Shown: piece after piece, positions 34,790 to 44,323 of the stretch
How positions within the stretch are numbered: the stretch's first letter is position 1
Layout: every line of letters begins with the position of its first letter
Source of the DNA: Balneolaceae bacterium UBA7797
Lineage (GTDB): Bacteria; Bacteroidota; Rhodothermia; Balneolales; Balneolaceae
NCBI GenBank assembly: GCA_002480645.1
Contig: DLCN01000020.1
Location: forward strand, 1 to 64,000
Length of the DNA stretch: 64,000 bases
Direction of reading: 5' to 3'
Position numbers and translations under genes: made by a program
Notes under the pieces: generated by a model
Database searches by the model: none
The model's input: only the letters and a program-made list of their open reading frames with translations
What the model was told of the DNA's origin: nothing

Positions 34790-36421
34790 ATGAGGCGTTT
34801 TAAGATTTCAGCAATTCTGGGGTTTTCACTTCTCTCCATAATTTTTCTTTCAATGAGTGTACCTGCACAAACACCCGATCCTGATTTCTATATATACCTC
34901 AGTTTTGGACAATCTAATATGGAAGGACAGGGAGCAATTGAAACGGAGGACCAGCGTGTAGATAGCCGTTTTCAGGTTTTTCAGGCTGTTAATTGTTCCA
35001 ATTTAAGTCGCAGTAAGGAAAATTGGTACCCGGCCGTTCCGCCACTCACCCGATGTTATAGTGGCCTTTCTCCTGCAGATTACTTTGGCCGAACCTTAGT
35101 TGAAAACCTCCCTGACAGCATAAGGGTAGGAATTATTAATGTTTCGGTGGCCGGTAGCAAAATTGAATTATTCGACAAGGATAAATATCAGGATTATGTG
35201 GAATCTGTTACAGCAGACTGGCTGCTTAATATCATTAATGAGTATGATGGTAACCCATATCAGTACTTAGTAAATCTAGCCCAAGAAGCACAGAACTTTG
35301 GGGTGATTAAAGGATTTTTACTTCATCAGGGAGAATCCAATAATGGTGATTCAGCATGGCCTCAAAAAGTTAAAACCGTATATGATAACCTGATCAACGA
35401 TCTGAATCTCGATCCGGAGCAAACCCCATTACTCGCTGGCGAGGTAGTTCACGCTGATGTTGGTGGAGTGGTGGCCGGTATGAATTCGATCATAAATACT
35501 TTACCAAACACTTTGCCTAATTCTTATGTGGTTTCCTCCAGCCAATGTACCGCCGCATCCGATAATCTTCATTTTGATTCCGCCGGTTATCGTGAATTAG
35601 GAAAACGCTATGCTCTTAAGATGCTGGAGGTCATGGAAATTCAGGCGTTTGTAAATCCTGTTGGTACCACCGAATTATTTCTTGAACCGGAATGCGCCTT
35701 TCATGGAGATAGTTGGGAGATTTTAAAGGATTCTTTAGCATCAAATGATCTGTTGGTCTCCCCTAAAGAGGGCTTCAATAATTATCGGAATGCCTCCGCT
35801 GATAGTTCCGCACTTATAATTCTACCTTTCAAAATCGATACAACCGGCTATTATGATGTTTATGCCCGTTTAAATAACCCTGAAAGTGGTGGAAATTCAC
35901 TCTACTTAAAAATTGATGACGGGGATTTTGAACCTATATTAAACCTAACTACATCAGGATGGGAATGGGTGCCAGTATTCAATAAAAAGCTGGAAAAAGG
36001 GGACCATATACTTACCCTTAGTTATCGAGAAGATGGGTTAATGCTGGATAAACTTGTGATCTCCAACTTTGAAGAAGCTCCTATGGGTGCCGGGGGTATT
36101 GCATCCAATAGTTGTAAACTTACAAACACTGAGCCTCTTGAATTAAGACCTGCCGGTTATCAATTATTACCTAATTACCCCAATCCATTCAACCCGACTA
36201 CCTTAATTCAATACGAATTACCGGTAGCTAGTGAAATCTCTCTTCGGGTTATTAATTCGATTGGACAGGAAGTAACGATATTAGTAAACAAGGTTATACA
36301 GTCGGCTGGATTACATTCGGTTAAATTTGATGCAAAAGGGCTGTCCAGCGGTGTATATATCTATCAATTAACTACCCCATCAGGGATCTGTATCTCCCGT
36401 AAAATGCTCTTGATCAAATAA
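34790..36421 (+). CDS. Secreted SASA/CE6-type esterase with T9SS sorting domain
   Basis: The 543-residue protein has a signal peptide (to about residue 26, ending PAQT) and a SASA domain (sialate O-acetylesterase/acetylxylan esterase-like, SGNH fold) at about 30-285. The SASA motifs are LSFGQSNMEGQG (nucleophile Ser), KGFLLHQGESN (Gly/Gln-rich oxyanion block) and DNLHFDSAGYRELG (catalytic Asp-His). A beta-sandwich carbohydrate-binding-like region (about 320-430) follows. The C-terminal sorting domain has LLPNYPNPFNPTTLIQYELP and ends with SRKMLLIK, the type A signal for type IX secretion. It probably deacetylates plant or algal polysaccharides outside the cell. RNA element B lies upstream. 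Confidence 0.9.
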   Translation: MRRFKISAILGFSLLSIIFLSMSVPAQTPDPDFYIYLSFGQSNMEGQGAIETEDQRVDSRFQVFQAVNCSNLSRSKENWYPAVPPLTRCYSGLSPADYFGRTLVENLPDSIRVGIINVSVAGSKIELFDKDKYQDYVESVTADWLLNIINEYDGNPYQYLVNLAQEAQNFGVIKGFLLHQGESNNGDSAWPQKVKTVYDNLINDLNLDPEQTPLLAGEVVHADVGGVVAGMNSIINTLPNTLPNSYVVSSSQCTAASDNLHFDSAGYRELGKRYALKMLEVMEIQAFVNPVGTTELFLEPECAFHGDSWEILKDSLASNDLLVSPKEGFNNYRNASADSSALIILPFKIDTTGYYDVYARLNNPESGGNSLYLKIDDGDFEPILNLTTSGWEWVPVFNKKLEKGDHILTLSYREDGLMLDKLVISNFEEAPMGAGGIASNSCKLTNTEPLELRPAGYQLLPNYPNPFNPTTLIQYELPVASEISLRVINSIGQEVTILVNKVIQSAGLHSVKFDAKGLSSGVYIYQLTTPSGICISRKMLLIK

Positions 36422-36508
36422 TAGCCAGATTATAGGTTTGCGTAACGTATAGTTCTGTTTTTCTGGTCTTTTTTGGCTATTCCGGGTCAATAAACTATAC
36501 TTAAGGAT

Positions 36509-37252
36509 ATGCAAACTCACAGCGGACAGCCCTCCATTGAACTATTTGATATCACCATCATGGAACCGATGGTTACTTTCACGGATCTGTGGATCACGGG
36601 AGTTTGTGTATATGCGTTCGTCCGCTTGAAGCAATTAAATAAGCCGGGAAAAGTACATCGGTATATGCGCTGGTACTTTTTAATCATGGGCATTGCCACG
36701 TTTTTAGGGGGTATGCTCGGGCATGCGTTTCAGGCTCAGGTTGGCTTAGTCTGGAAATTACCGGGTTGGCTCATAAGTATGCTGGCCGTCATGGCTGTTG
36801 AGCGCGCGTCTATAATGCATGCTCAACCCGTCATCAATCAAACATTTGGTAAGTTTCTGGAAGTTGCCAATTTGATTGAGTTACTAACCTTTGCCGTAAT
36901 AACCTTCTCTACCCTCAATTTCTTTTTCATACAAGTTCATTCTGCATATGGATTAGGGTTGGTGGTATTGCCACTGCATTTTCTGGTGTTTAAAAAAACC
37001 CGCAATGAGGGAAGCCGTTATTTTGTATTAACGGTTTTATTTGCCACACTAGCCGCCTTTTTTTACACCAGTGAGATCGGCATCAGTAAATGGTTCAATC
37101 ATTTGGATATCGCTCATACAGTAATGGCGATAAGTATGTATGCTTTTTACAGAGGCAGCCGAAAACTGGAAGTTTTGAAACCTGAAGATATTATAGAAGA
37201 AAAGATATCTTTTAGTAAAACTGTTCGTAGGTTATTTCAAACTCAGAAATAA
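36509..37252 (+). CDS. Multi-pass membrane protein (DUF6962-like)
   Basis: This 247-residue protein has about seven membrane helices, beginning TFTDLWITGVCVYAFVRL and including LIMGIATFLGGMLGHAF and LIELLTFAVITFSTLNFFF. The N-terminus is outside or loosely attached. It resembles a Bacteroidota membrane family I recall as DUF6962, with no assigned function; this match is from memory. A conserved-looking GHAF and a few polar residues within helices might bind metal or haem, but this is speculation. The next gene is 8 bp downstream on the same strand. Confidence 0.72.
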   Translation: MQTHSGQPSIELFDITIMEPMVTFTDLWITGVCVYAFVRLKQLNKPGKVHRYMRWYFLIMGIATFLGGMLGHAFQAQVGLVWKLPGWLISMLAVMAVERASIMHAQPVINQTFGKFLEVANLIELLTFAVITFSTLNFFFIQVHSAYGLGLVVLPLHFLVFKKTRNEGSRYFVLTVLFATLAAFFYTSEIGISKWFNHLDIAHTVMAISMYAFYRGSRKLEVLKPEDIIEEKISFSKTVRRLFQTQK

Positions 37253-37260
37253 CAGACTTT

Positions 37261-37704
37261 ATGGGCTTATTCAGAAATAAGAAAAAGGGCGTTCCGCCAC
37301 ATTCCTGGTATCCTGAAATTCTACACTGGAAAAAAGATGACCGGATCAATTGCTGGAATATTGCACAGGTAGTTAGCGTTTCGGGCAGTAAATTCGACTG
37401 GGCTACCTTCAACAAATACCGAACTGCGACCTCATCTGCCGGGCGACATACCTTTAAATTCAAAAGTGTAGATCAGTTTGGTAAGGTCTATCTGGAAGAT
37501 GAAGACGGTGATCTGGTTGAGTTCCATTTCTACAGACTCATCAAATATGCCCGTAACGAAACCCTCATTACCAGAAAAATTGAACGTCGGGTTTCAGATT
37601 CTGAAAAATACATGGAACTGATGGAGAATTTTCAGCAGGCTTTTGATGAATTACAGGCTGAGGATAATCATCCTAAACGACTTGGGAATGGTCTGAGTGA
37701 TTGA
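37261..37704 (+). CDS. Unknown protein downstream of the membrane protein
   Basis: The 147-residue soluble, basic protein starts MGLFRNKKKGVPPHSWYPEI. The middle suggests a small beta-barrel (HTFKFKSVDQFGKVYLEDEDGDLVEFHFYRLIKYARNE), and a helical tail follows. No family is recognised. It is 8 bp from the membrane protein gene, so both are probably co-transcribed. Its stop codon abuts the stop of the convergent AsmA-like gene with no gap. Confidence 0.68.
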   Translation: MGLFRNKKKGVPPHSWYPEILHWKKDDRINCWNIAQVVSVSGSKFDWATFNKYRTATSSAGRHTFKFKSVDQFGKVYLEDEDGDLVEFHFYRLIKYARNETLITRKIERRVSDSEKYMELMENFQQAFDELQAEDNHPKRLGNGLSD

Positions 37705-38370
37705 TCATCCGTTAATGATCTCCTTTGCCTTATTCTTTAACTGATCTAACACTCCGCTGGTTGCCGCTTTCGTAATAGCCTCTTGCAACATCGGCTCTAT
37801 GACCTGTTTTATACTTTGCTGAATGGTGTTATTCCCTTCCTTTCCAATATTATTCAATTCAAATCGGTCGATCTCTGCACTTGCCATTCGTTCTCTGTCG
37901 ATGTCGGTACTAACGGTGACCTTTCCTTTATCCACTATCAAATGCTCGATCACCAGCATTTTGTCCGAATCTTCGTCACCGCTAGTGTCTAATTGATCGT
38001 TTAGCTCTTTCAGGTTTGCGGTCATGCCCTCCTGTTCAAAGGTTAATTCAGGAGCATAAATCCTGAGGTCTTTTATGATTACCTGATCGGAGAATAAGGA
38101 AGCCAGATCGACTCTGATCGTTGCTTTCTTTATCCGGATGGCATTCTCTGAATTATATTTTTCCGGATTATTTACTTCAAAACCTTCAATACTTCCCGAT
38201 CCATCCAGTAAAGAAAGATCTACATCTGCTACCGACACTTCGGTATTAAGCATTTCAGATCCGTTCTTTTCGATACCGGATTTCACCATGCCATCAATAC
38301 TCAGCGTAAGTTTGACTATTCCAATGATTATAACACCGAGTACTACCCCGGTCGCTTTTATTATTTTCAT
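37705..38370 (-). CDS. AsmA-like periplasmic protein with N-terminal anchor
   Basis: This 221-residue protein has one N-terminal membrane segment (about 5-25). The following part resembles the N-terminal AsmA domain found in bridge-like lipid-transport proteins: LNTEVSVADVDLSLLDGSGSIEGFEVNNPEKY and ATIRVDLASLFSDQVIIKDLRIYAPELTFEQ. It is far shorter than full AsmA/YhdP proteins (600 or more residues), so it is either a small family member or a subunit. The gene is isolated on the minus strand. A role at the cell envelope is likely, beyond that unknown. Confidence 0.72.
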   Translation of the reverse strand: MKIIKATGVVLGVIIIGIVKLTLSIDGMVKSGIEKNGSEMLNTEVSVADVDLSLLDGSGSIEGFEVNNPEKYNSENAIRIKKATIRVDLASLFSDQVIIKDLRIYAPELTFEQEGMTANLKELNDQLDTSGDEDSDKMLVIEHLIVDKGKVTVSTDIDRERMASAEIDRFELNNIGKEGNNTIQQSIKQVIEPMLQEAITKAATSGVLDQLKNKAKEIING

Positions 38371-38555
38371 AATTAACTCTGTTTTTTACTTTTTCTTTTT
38401 AAAGTATCGCGAAGTATTCATGTTCCAAATCAGCCTTATTTGCCATGAATTTTAACCTGATGGTATATTTAGAATTCCAATATTTGTTTTTATGAGTGTT
38501 CCACAGTACAATCCACCCATCAATCATTTTCAATAGTTATTTCGGAGAATAAAGC

Positions 38556-40274
38556 ATGCATATCAGGAAATCGCAGGATGGGTACGATGCCGTGGTTGTG
38601 GGATCTGGTGCCGGTGGTGGAATGGCCGCCAAAGTTTTGGCAGAATCGGGCCTGAAAGTTGCCGTATTAGAAGCTGGTCCATTTTTTGACCCGGCGAAGA
38701 ATGAACACCGAACTCAATTGCGTCCCTCCTGGGAATCACCCCGACGTGGCGCTGGTTCAACACGTGCATTTGGCGATTTTGATGCCGCGTATGGTGGCTG
38801 GGATATCGATGGAGAGCCTTACACCCGAAAAGATGGCACCCAATTCGACTGGTTCAGGTCGCGCATGCTTGGAGGAAGAACCAATCACTGGGGACGTATT
38901 TCACTGCGCTTTGGCCCGCTCGATTTTAAACGTAGAGATTTTGATGGTCTTGGTGATAACTGGCCGATCTCTTACAACGATATTAAACCATATTACGACC
39001 GGGTAGATAAACTGATCGGTGTGTTCGGGAGTAAGGAAGGGATCTTTAATGAGCCGGATGGCTTTTTTCTGCCTCCTCCAAAACCCAGATTACATGAACT
39101 CTACTATATAAAAGGCGCCCGTAATGCCGGAATTCCGGTAATCCCTTCCCGATTGTCGATTTTAACGAAACGGATTAACAACGATCGTGGTGTTTGTTTT
39201 TACTGTGGCCAATGTAACCGGGCTTGTCAGATCTACGCTGATTTCTCCGCCGGAACCTGCCTCATTTTTCCGGCTCAAAAATCTACCGGCCGGGTCGATC
39301 TTTATAATAATTCCATGGTGCGCGAGGTTTCGGTTGACGGAAACGGAAAAGCCCGGGGAGTGATCTACATCAATAAAGTGACCGGAGAAGAAAATGAAAT
39401 CCGGGCAAAGGTGGTAGTATTGGGAGCTTCTGCAGCAAGTTCTGCCCGCATCCTGTTAAATTCGAAAAGTAATTCCCACCCTAATGGGTTAGGTAACAGC
39501 AGCGGGATCGTGGGCCGGTATATTCACGATTCTACCGGTGCAAGCCGGGCCGCAATTGTTCCGGCCATGCTCAACCGGAAAACCTATAACGAGGATGGTG
39601 TTGGTGGCATGCACGTTTATACGCCATGGTGGTTGAACGAAAAGAATCTGGATTTCCCTCGCGGGTATCACATTGAGGTCTGGGGCGGACTTGGTATGCC
39701 TTCATATGGGTTTGGATTCAACACCACCGATCTGAATAAGCATTTTGGCGACACTGTTGGCGGATATGGTGATAAACTCAGAACCGACGTAAAACGATTT
39801 TATGGTGCTGTAATGGGGATGTCGGGACGGGGAGAAAGTGTTCCACAGTATGATAATTACTGCGAGATCGACCCGGATGTGAAGGACCAGTGGGGAATTC
39901 CGGTGCTTCGGTTCCATTATAACTGGACAGATTACGAACGATTGCAGGCCAAACACATGCACGAAACCTTCGAGCGCATTTTTGAAGGAATGGGAGCCAT
40001 TCCTTTAGGCGATAAACCGGGTGCCGATAGTGACTATGGTCTGGCTGCTCCGGGAAGGATCATTCATGAAGTGGGAACAACAAGAATGGGTGACGATCCA
40101 AAAACCTCGGTAACCAATCGCTATAATCAACTGCATGATGCTAACAATGTATTTGTGGTTGATGGAGGTCCTTTTGTATCTCAAGCGGACAAAAACCCTA
40201 CCTGGACCATTCTGGCTTTATCATGGAGAGCCTCGGAACACATCGTAGATCAACTTAAAAAACAAAACATTTAA
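38556..40274 (+). CDS. GMC-family FAD-dependent oxidoreductase
   Basis: This 572-residue flavoenzyme has the FAD-binding motif YDAVVVGSGAGGGMAAKVLAESGLKVAVLEAG (about 10-42) and GGRTNHWGRISLR. A Cys-rich stretch, GVCFYCGQCNRAC (about 212-224), is typical of the large subunit of gluconate 2-dehydrogenase and FAD-dependent sugar dehydrogenases and may hold a metal cluster. The C-terminal GMC signature is present (HEVGTTRMGDDPKTSV, VFVVDGGPFVSQADKNPTWTILAL), with catalytic His and Asn positions. It has no signal peptide of its own and may be exported with its Tat-bearing partner encoded 2 bp downstream. The substrate is probably a sugar or sugar acid. Confidence 0.92.
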   Translation: MHIRKSQDGYDAVVVGSGAGGGMAAKVLAESGLKVAVLEAGPFFDPAKNEHRTQLRPSWESPRRGAGSTRAFGDFDAAYGGWDIDGEPYTRKDGTQFDWFRSRMLGGRTNHWGRISLRFGPLDFKRRDFDGLGDNWPISYNDIKPYYDRVDKLIGVFGSKEGIFNEPDGFFLPPPKPRLHELYYIKGARNAGIPVIPSRLSILTKRINNDRGVCFYCGQCNRACQIYADFSAGTCLIFPAQKSTGRVDLYNNSMVREVSVDGNGKARGVIYINKVTGEENEIRAKVVVLGASAASSARILLNSKSNSHPNGLGNSSGIVGRYIHDSTGASRAAIVPAMLNRKTYNEDGVGGMHVYTPWWLNEKNLDFPRGYHIEVWGGLGMPSYGFGFNTTDLNKHFGDTVGGYGDKLRTDVKRFYGAVMGMSGRGESVPQYDNYCEIDPDVKDQWGIPVLRFHYNWTDYERLQAKHMHETFERIFEGMGAIPLGDKPGADSDYGLAAPGRIIHEVGTTRMGDDPKTSVTNRYNQLHDANNVFVVDGGPFVSQADKNPTWTILALSWRASEHIVDQLKKQNI

Positions 40275-40276
40275 TT

Positions 40277-40990
40277 ATGGACCGACGAGATTCAATCAAA
40301 ACCCTGATCTTAGGCTCACTAGGTGCCGGACTGTATTTAAATGGTTGCACAATAAGTATGCGCGACCCCAGGAAGTCGCTTACCGATTTCTATTCATTTG
40401 AAGAATATGGTCGTTACAAAGAAGAAATGCTTCGTGACAAGCGGCTTTTTGCCGAAGAATTCTTAACCGACCATGAATATGAGACCATCGCTGATCTTTG
40501 TGATCTCATCCTCCCGGCTACCGATTCGGCCGGTTCTGCCGGGGATGCACATGTACCTGAATTCATCGATTTTATTGTAAAGGACATGCCCAATTTGCAA
40601 AAACCGATTCGCAACGGAATTAAGTGGCTTGATGATTATGCGAAAGCGAATTACAACAGCCATTTTATTGATCTGGATACCACTCAAAAAACAGAGATCA
40701 TGGACGCTATCGCCTACCCGGATAAAAGTACCCCGGAGACAAAGGCCGGAATAGAGTTCTTTACACGGATGCGAAACCTAACCCTGACCGGTTATTATAC
40801 CTCCGAGATCGGATTTAAAGACATTGGCTATGAAGGTAACCGGCCTAATGTGTGGGATGGTGTCCCTCAGGATGTGCTTGATGAACATGATCTTAGCTAT
40901 GATGAGGAATGGCTGGCAAAGTGCATCAATCATCAAACAAGCTCCGCCGCTGCCGAGTGGGATAAAGACGGAAACTTACTGAATAATTGA
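40277..40990 (+). CDS. Gluconate 2-dehydrogenase subunit 3-like protein
   Basis: The 237-residue protein begins MDRRDSIKTLILGSLGAGLYLNGC, a Tat-type signal with twin Arg that also ends in a Cys compatible with lipidation. The body matches the small subunit of membrane FAD dehydrogenases (FLTDHEYETIADLCDLILPATDSAGSAGDAHVPEFIDFIVKD, then GYYTSEIGFKDIGYEGN). This subunit typically carries the catalytic subunit across the membrane and helps it fold. The gene follows the GMC gene by 2 bp. A cytochrome c subunit, present in three-component enzymes, is absent nearby. Confidence 0.9.
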   Translation: MDRRDSIKTLILGSLGAGLYLNGCTISMRDPRKSLTDFYSFEEYGRYKEEMLRDKRLFAEEFLTDHEYETIADLCDLILPATDSAGSAGDAHVPEFIDFIVKDMPNLQKPIRNGIKWLDDYAKANYNSHFIDLDTTQKTEIMDAIAYPDKSTPETKAGIEFFTRMRNLTLTGYYTSEIGFKDIGYEGNRPNVWDGVPQDVLDEHDLSYDEEWLAKCINHQTSSAAAEWDKDGNLLNN

Positions 40991-41012
40991 CGGTTTTTTT
41001 ATTGAACGTCAG

Positions 41013-41044
41013 GGCTCTGTCATTCAATGGCAGAGCCTTTTTTG
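41013..41044 (+). terminator. Intrinsic terminator after the GMC operon
   Basis: GGCTCTGTCATT (41013-41024) pairs with AATGGCAGAGCC with one G-T pair and a one-base loop, and is followed by a run of seven T. It starts 22 bp past the stop of the subunit 3 gene. The following 160 bp up to the metalloprotease start shows nothing else. Confidence 0.9.
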
Positions 41045-41202
41045 TTTGTACTTACACCGTTCTCATCTTCATTAATTAAGCAGAATTATGGTCCCGCCAA
41101 AAATTTTGAGTGATTCGTGTAAAAAAGCATCAATGTGTTTTTTATCTACCGCTTAAAACTGTTTACTTCCCTGTGCTAAATCGAACTACCAATCAGGGAA
41201 TT

Positions 41203-43614
41203 ATGAAACGAGTTATCCTTACTGCATTTCTGGCGATCTATGCTGCCGCACTTATGGCCCAAACGCCTTCTATTAAAGAAAAAACCAAAGACCTTACCGT
41301 TACCGAAGGTTTTTTTGATTACTACCTCGACGAAGATAATGACAAGCTTTGGCTGAAGGTTGATAAACTAAACTTCGAATTTTTGTACGCCAATTATCTG
41401 GCTGCCGGTGTTGGCTCTAACGATATAGGGCTGGACCGGAGTCAACAGGGAGGAGAACGTATTGTCTATTTCGAAAAGCGTGGCCCAAAGTTATTCATGA
41501 TCCAGCCTAATCTGAATTACATCGCACAATCCGATAATGAACTGGAAAAAAAATCGGTTCGTGAAGCTTTCGCTTCATCGGTATTAGCTGCTTTTAAGAT
41601 CGAAGCCGAAACAAACGGAACTTATCTCATTGACCTGACCCCTTTTCTGATTCGTGACGCTCACGGGGTTACAGATCGGTTAAGCCGCATGCGGGAGGGT
41701 AGTTACCGGTTAGATGCGAACCGTAGTTCGTTATATGCTGAGGGAACTTTCAACTTCCCAAAAAATACTGAATTCGAAACCATGCTTACCTTCGGGGGAT
41801 CAAATCCCGGGGGACAAGTTCGTTCTGTGGTTCCATCTCCGGAATCTATCACCGTTCGCCAGCATCATTCATTTGTTGAACTTCCTGACGATAACTACGA
41901 ACCCCGATTGTATGATCCCCGGGGTGGATTTTACCCAACGTCATTCATGGATTATGCAGCTCCTATCGATGAAGACATGATGGTTCGGTATATCAACCGT
42001 CACCGACTGGTAAAGAAAAACCCGGAAGCTGAAATAAGTGAACCGGTTGAGCCTATAGTTTATTATCTGGATAATGGTACTCCGGAACCTGTACGTTCAG
42101 CGTTATTGGAAGGTGCCAGCTGGTGGAATCAGGCTTTTGAAGCGGCCGGTTATAAAAATGCGTTTCAGGTAAAGATCCTCCCGGATGATGCCCATCCCCT
42201 CGATATTCGATACAATGTGATCAATTGGGTGCATCGTTCAACGCGCGGCTGGTCGTATGGCGGCTCGGTTGTTGATCCAAGAACAGGAGAGATCATTAAA
42301 GGAAACGTGTTGCTTGGCTCGCTTCGCGTTCGTCAGGATTATATGATTGCCACAGGATTACTCGCTCCTTTTAAGGAAGGAAATGAAGACGATCCGCGAA
42401 TGATGGAAATGGCTCTGGCCAGAATTCGACAGTTATCAGCTCACGAAGTGGGCCATACACTTGGCATCTTTCATAACTTTGCAGCCAGTGTTAATGACCG
42501 CGCATCTGTAATGGATTACCCTCATCCTAAGGTAGACATCAAAAATGGAAAACTGGATTTGAGTGATGCCTACGATACCGGTATCGGTGAGTGGGATAAA
42601 GTGACCATTGCGTTTGGTTATCAGGATTTTCCGGAGGGAACGGACGAACAAGCTGCGTTAAATAAAATACTGGAAGACGCTCACGATGCCGGATATAAAT
42701 ATATTTCTGACAGTGATGCCCGTCCCCAGGGTGGTGCACATCCTTATGCGCATTTATGGGAATTCGGAAAAGATCCCGTAACTCAGCTTTCGTATATCCT
42801 TAAGGTCCGTGATATCGCGCTGGATAATTTCGGGGAAGCAAATATCCCTGCAGGCACACCAATGTCTAAACTGGAAGATGTGCTTGTTCCGATCTATTTC
42901 TTCCATCGATATCAAACGGAGGCTACCGTTAAACTGATCGGCGGACTCGATTATACGTACAAACTTCGTGGGGACAATCAACCTACACCGAAGATCCTGG
43001 ATCGTTCAACTCAGGAAAAAGCACTACAGGCTATGTTGAAAACCATCCAGCCTGAAGTTTTAGCCGTGCCCGAGAATCTGCTGGACCTCATCCCGACCCG
43101 ACCTCCCGGAATGCACTCTTCCCGCGAATTATTCAAAGGAAATACCGGACCATCGCTGGATGCCCTTGGAATTGCAGAAATAGCAGCCAACTTTTCTCTT
43201 GGTCTGATTCTGAACCCGCAACGGGCAAACCGGTTAGTAGAATACGGTGCACGGGTTAATAATCTGTCTCTGGAACAGGTTATCGACGAGATCATCAAAC
43301 ATAGCTGGAAGAATAAATTCGGCGATGATTATCACGATGCCATTCAAAAAGTAGTCGATCAACTCGTGGTGGTAAATCTGATCAAACTTCATGCATCCTC
43401 TCAGTCAAATCCGCTTACAAAAGCTATTGTCACCAAAAAACTGGTGGAATTGAGTGAAATGCTGAGCGAACGTGACGATGCCTTATCGTTATATACCCAA
43501 ATGATGATCGAGAGCTATCTCGATGATCCGGAGGAGTTTGATATCCCTGATTCCATGTCACCACCGCCGGGTTCTCCTATTGGCTCCGGTCCGATGATGT
43601 ACTGTGATTTTTAG
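41203..43614 (+). CDS. Zinc-dependent metalloprotease (DUF5117/DUF5118/DUF4953 type)
   Basis: The ATG at 41203 is used because it directly precedes a signal peptide (MKRVILTAFLAIYAAALMAQ); an upstream GTG only adds a non-signal extension. The 803-residue protein has an N-terminal DUF5117-like region (GFFDYYLDEDNDKLWLKVDK), then a metzincin-type catalytic core with H414-E415-x-x-H418 and H424 in AHEVGHTLGIFHNF and a downstream Met turn candidate in ASVMDYPHP. It is a probable periplasmic or surface protease of a family abundant in Bacteroidota. The C-terminus (SPPPGSPIGSGPMMYCDF) has no T9SS sorting domain. The gene seems monocistronic. Confidence 0.92.
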   Translation: MKRVILTAFLAIYAAALMAQTPSIKEKTKDLTVTEGFFDYYLDEDNDKLWLKVDKLNFEFLYANYLAAGVGSNDIGLDRSQQGGERIVYFEKRGPKLFMIQPNLNYIAQSDNELEKKSVREAFASSVLAAFKIEAETNGTYLIDLTPFLIRDAHGVTDRLSRMREGSYRLDANRSSLYAEGTFNFPKNTEFETMLTFGGSNPGGQVRSVVPSPESITVRQHHSFVELPDDNYEPRLYDPRGGFYPTSFMDYAAPIDEDMMVRYINRHRLVKKNPEAEISEPVEPIVYYLDNGTPEPVRSALLEGASWWNQAFEAAGYKNAFQVKILPDDAHPLDIRYNVINWVHRSTRGWSYGGSVVDPRTGEIIKGNVLLGSLRVRQDYMIATGLLAPFKEGNEDDPRMMEMALARIRQLSAHEVGHTLGIFHNFAASVNDRASVMDYPHPKVDIKNGKLDLSDAYDTGIGEWDKVTIAFGYQDFPEGTDEQAALNKILEDAHDAGYKYISDSDARPQGGAHPYAHLWEFGKDPVTQLSYILKVRDIALDNFGEANIPAGTPMSKLEDVLVPIYFFHRYQTEATVKLIGGLDYTYKLRGDNQPTPKILDRSTQEKALQAMLKTIQPEVLAVPENLLDLIPTRPPGMHSSRELFKGNTGPSLDALGIAEIAANFSLGLILNPQRANRLVEYGARVNNLSLEQVIDEIIKHSWKNKFGDDYHDAIQKVVDQLVVVNLIKLHASSQSNPLTKAIVTKKLVELSEMLSERDDALSLYTQMMIESYLDDPEEFDIPDSMSPPPGSPIGSGPMMYCDF

Positions 43615-43635
43615 GGGCTAAAAGCTTTGAGTTTA

Positions 43636-43688
43636 GAGTATTGAGAGTTTATTCAGTTTTTTTGCAATTAATTCAACTCTCAATACTC
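43636..43688. repeat. Perfect 14 bp inverted repeat
   Basis: GAGTATTGAGAGTT (43636-43649) and AACTCTCAATACTC (43675-43688) are perfect inverted arms around a 25-nt loop that contains seven T. It lies between the metalloprotease stop and the aat start. Because the T-run is in the loop and not after the stem, it is not a standard terminator. Its TTGAGT words resemble those in the 1-230 and 2690-3880 repeat blocks. Confidence 0.7.
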
Positions 43689-43712
43689 ATATTGTGTGAC
43701 TCCATCTAACTA

Positions 43713-44297
43713 ATGAACATCATTCCTCCCGAAAATTTACTTTCTGCCTATGCTCAGGGAATATTCCCGATGGCTGATTCCAGAGATTCCGATGATGTGG
43801 AATGGTATTCGGCCCGAATGCGTGGAATTATCCCTGTTGATCAGTTTCATGTTTCAAAAAATCTGGCGCGATTGATCCGGCAGGGTAAGTTTGAAGTAAA
43901 GATTGATACCCGGTTCAGAGAAGTAGTAACCGCATGCGCCGACCGCGAGTCAACCTGGATCAATGATCTTATAATTAATTCGTACGACATTCTAAATCAA
44001 AGTGGGTACGCTCACAGTGTAGAAGTGTACAAAGAGGGTAAATTAGTTGGGGGACTGTACGGGGTGCATTTACAAGCCGCATTTTTCGGGGAAAGCATGT
44101 TTAAACTGGAGAATGAAGCTGATAAAGTTGCGCTTTATTACTGCCATCAGATCTTAAAGAAAAACGGGTTTCGTTTATGGGATACCCAGTTCTACACCGA
44201 CCACCTAAGCCAGTTCGGGTGTATAGAAATTGATGCCGAAGATTACGAACTGCTGCTCGAACGGGCGATGCAAAAGAAGTGTGATTTTGACTTATGA
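43713..44297 (+). CDS. aat: Leucyl/phenylalanyl-tRNA-protein transferase
   Basis: Aat adds Leu or Phe from charged tRNA to proteins with N-terminal Arg or Lys, marking them for ClpS/ClpAP degradation. At 194 residues it is compact but complete: NLLSAYAQGIFPMADSRDSDDVEWYSARMRGIIP, then GKLVGGLYGVHLQAAFFGESMFKLENEADKVAL, and LWDTQFYTDHLSQFGCIEI. All fit the GNAT-like Aat fold. The gene is alone, 98 bp downstream of the metalloprotease gene, with a long inverted repeat between. Confidence 0.95.
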   Translation: MNIIPPENLLSAYAQGIFPMADSRDSDDVEWYSARMRGIIPVDQFHVSKNLARLIRQGKFEVKIDTRFREVVTACADRESTWINDLIINSYDILNQSGYAHSVEVYKEGKLVGGLYGVHLQAAFFGESMFKLENEADKVALYYCHQILKKNGFRLWDTQFYTDHLSQFGCIEIDAEDYELLLERAMQKKCDFDL

Positions 44298-44323
44298 ACC
44301 GGATTTTATTCTGATTCTAACAT

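Noticed and set aside
41110..41202. Upstream GTG start of the zinc metalloprotease
   Set aside because: It adds 31 residues ahead of a clear signal peptide, which would block export; the ATG at 41203 is better.
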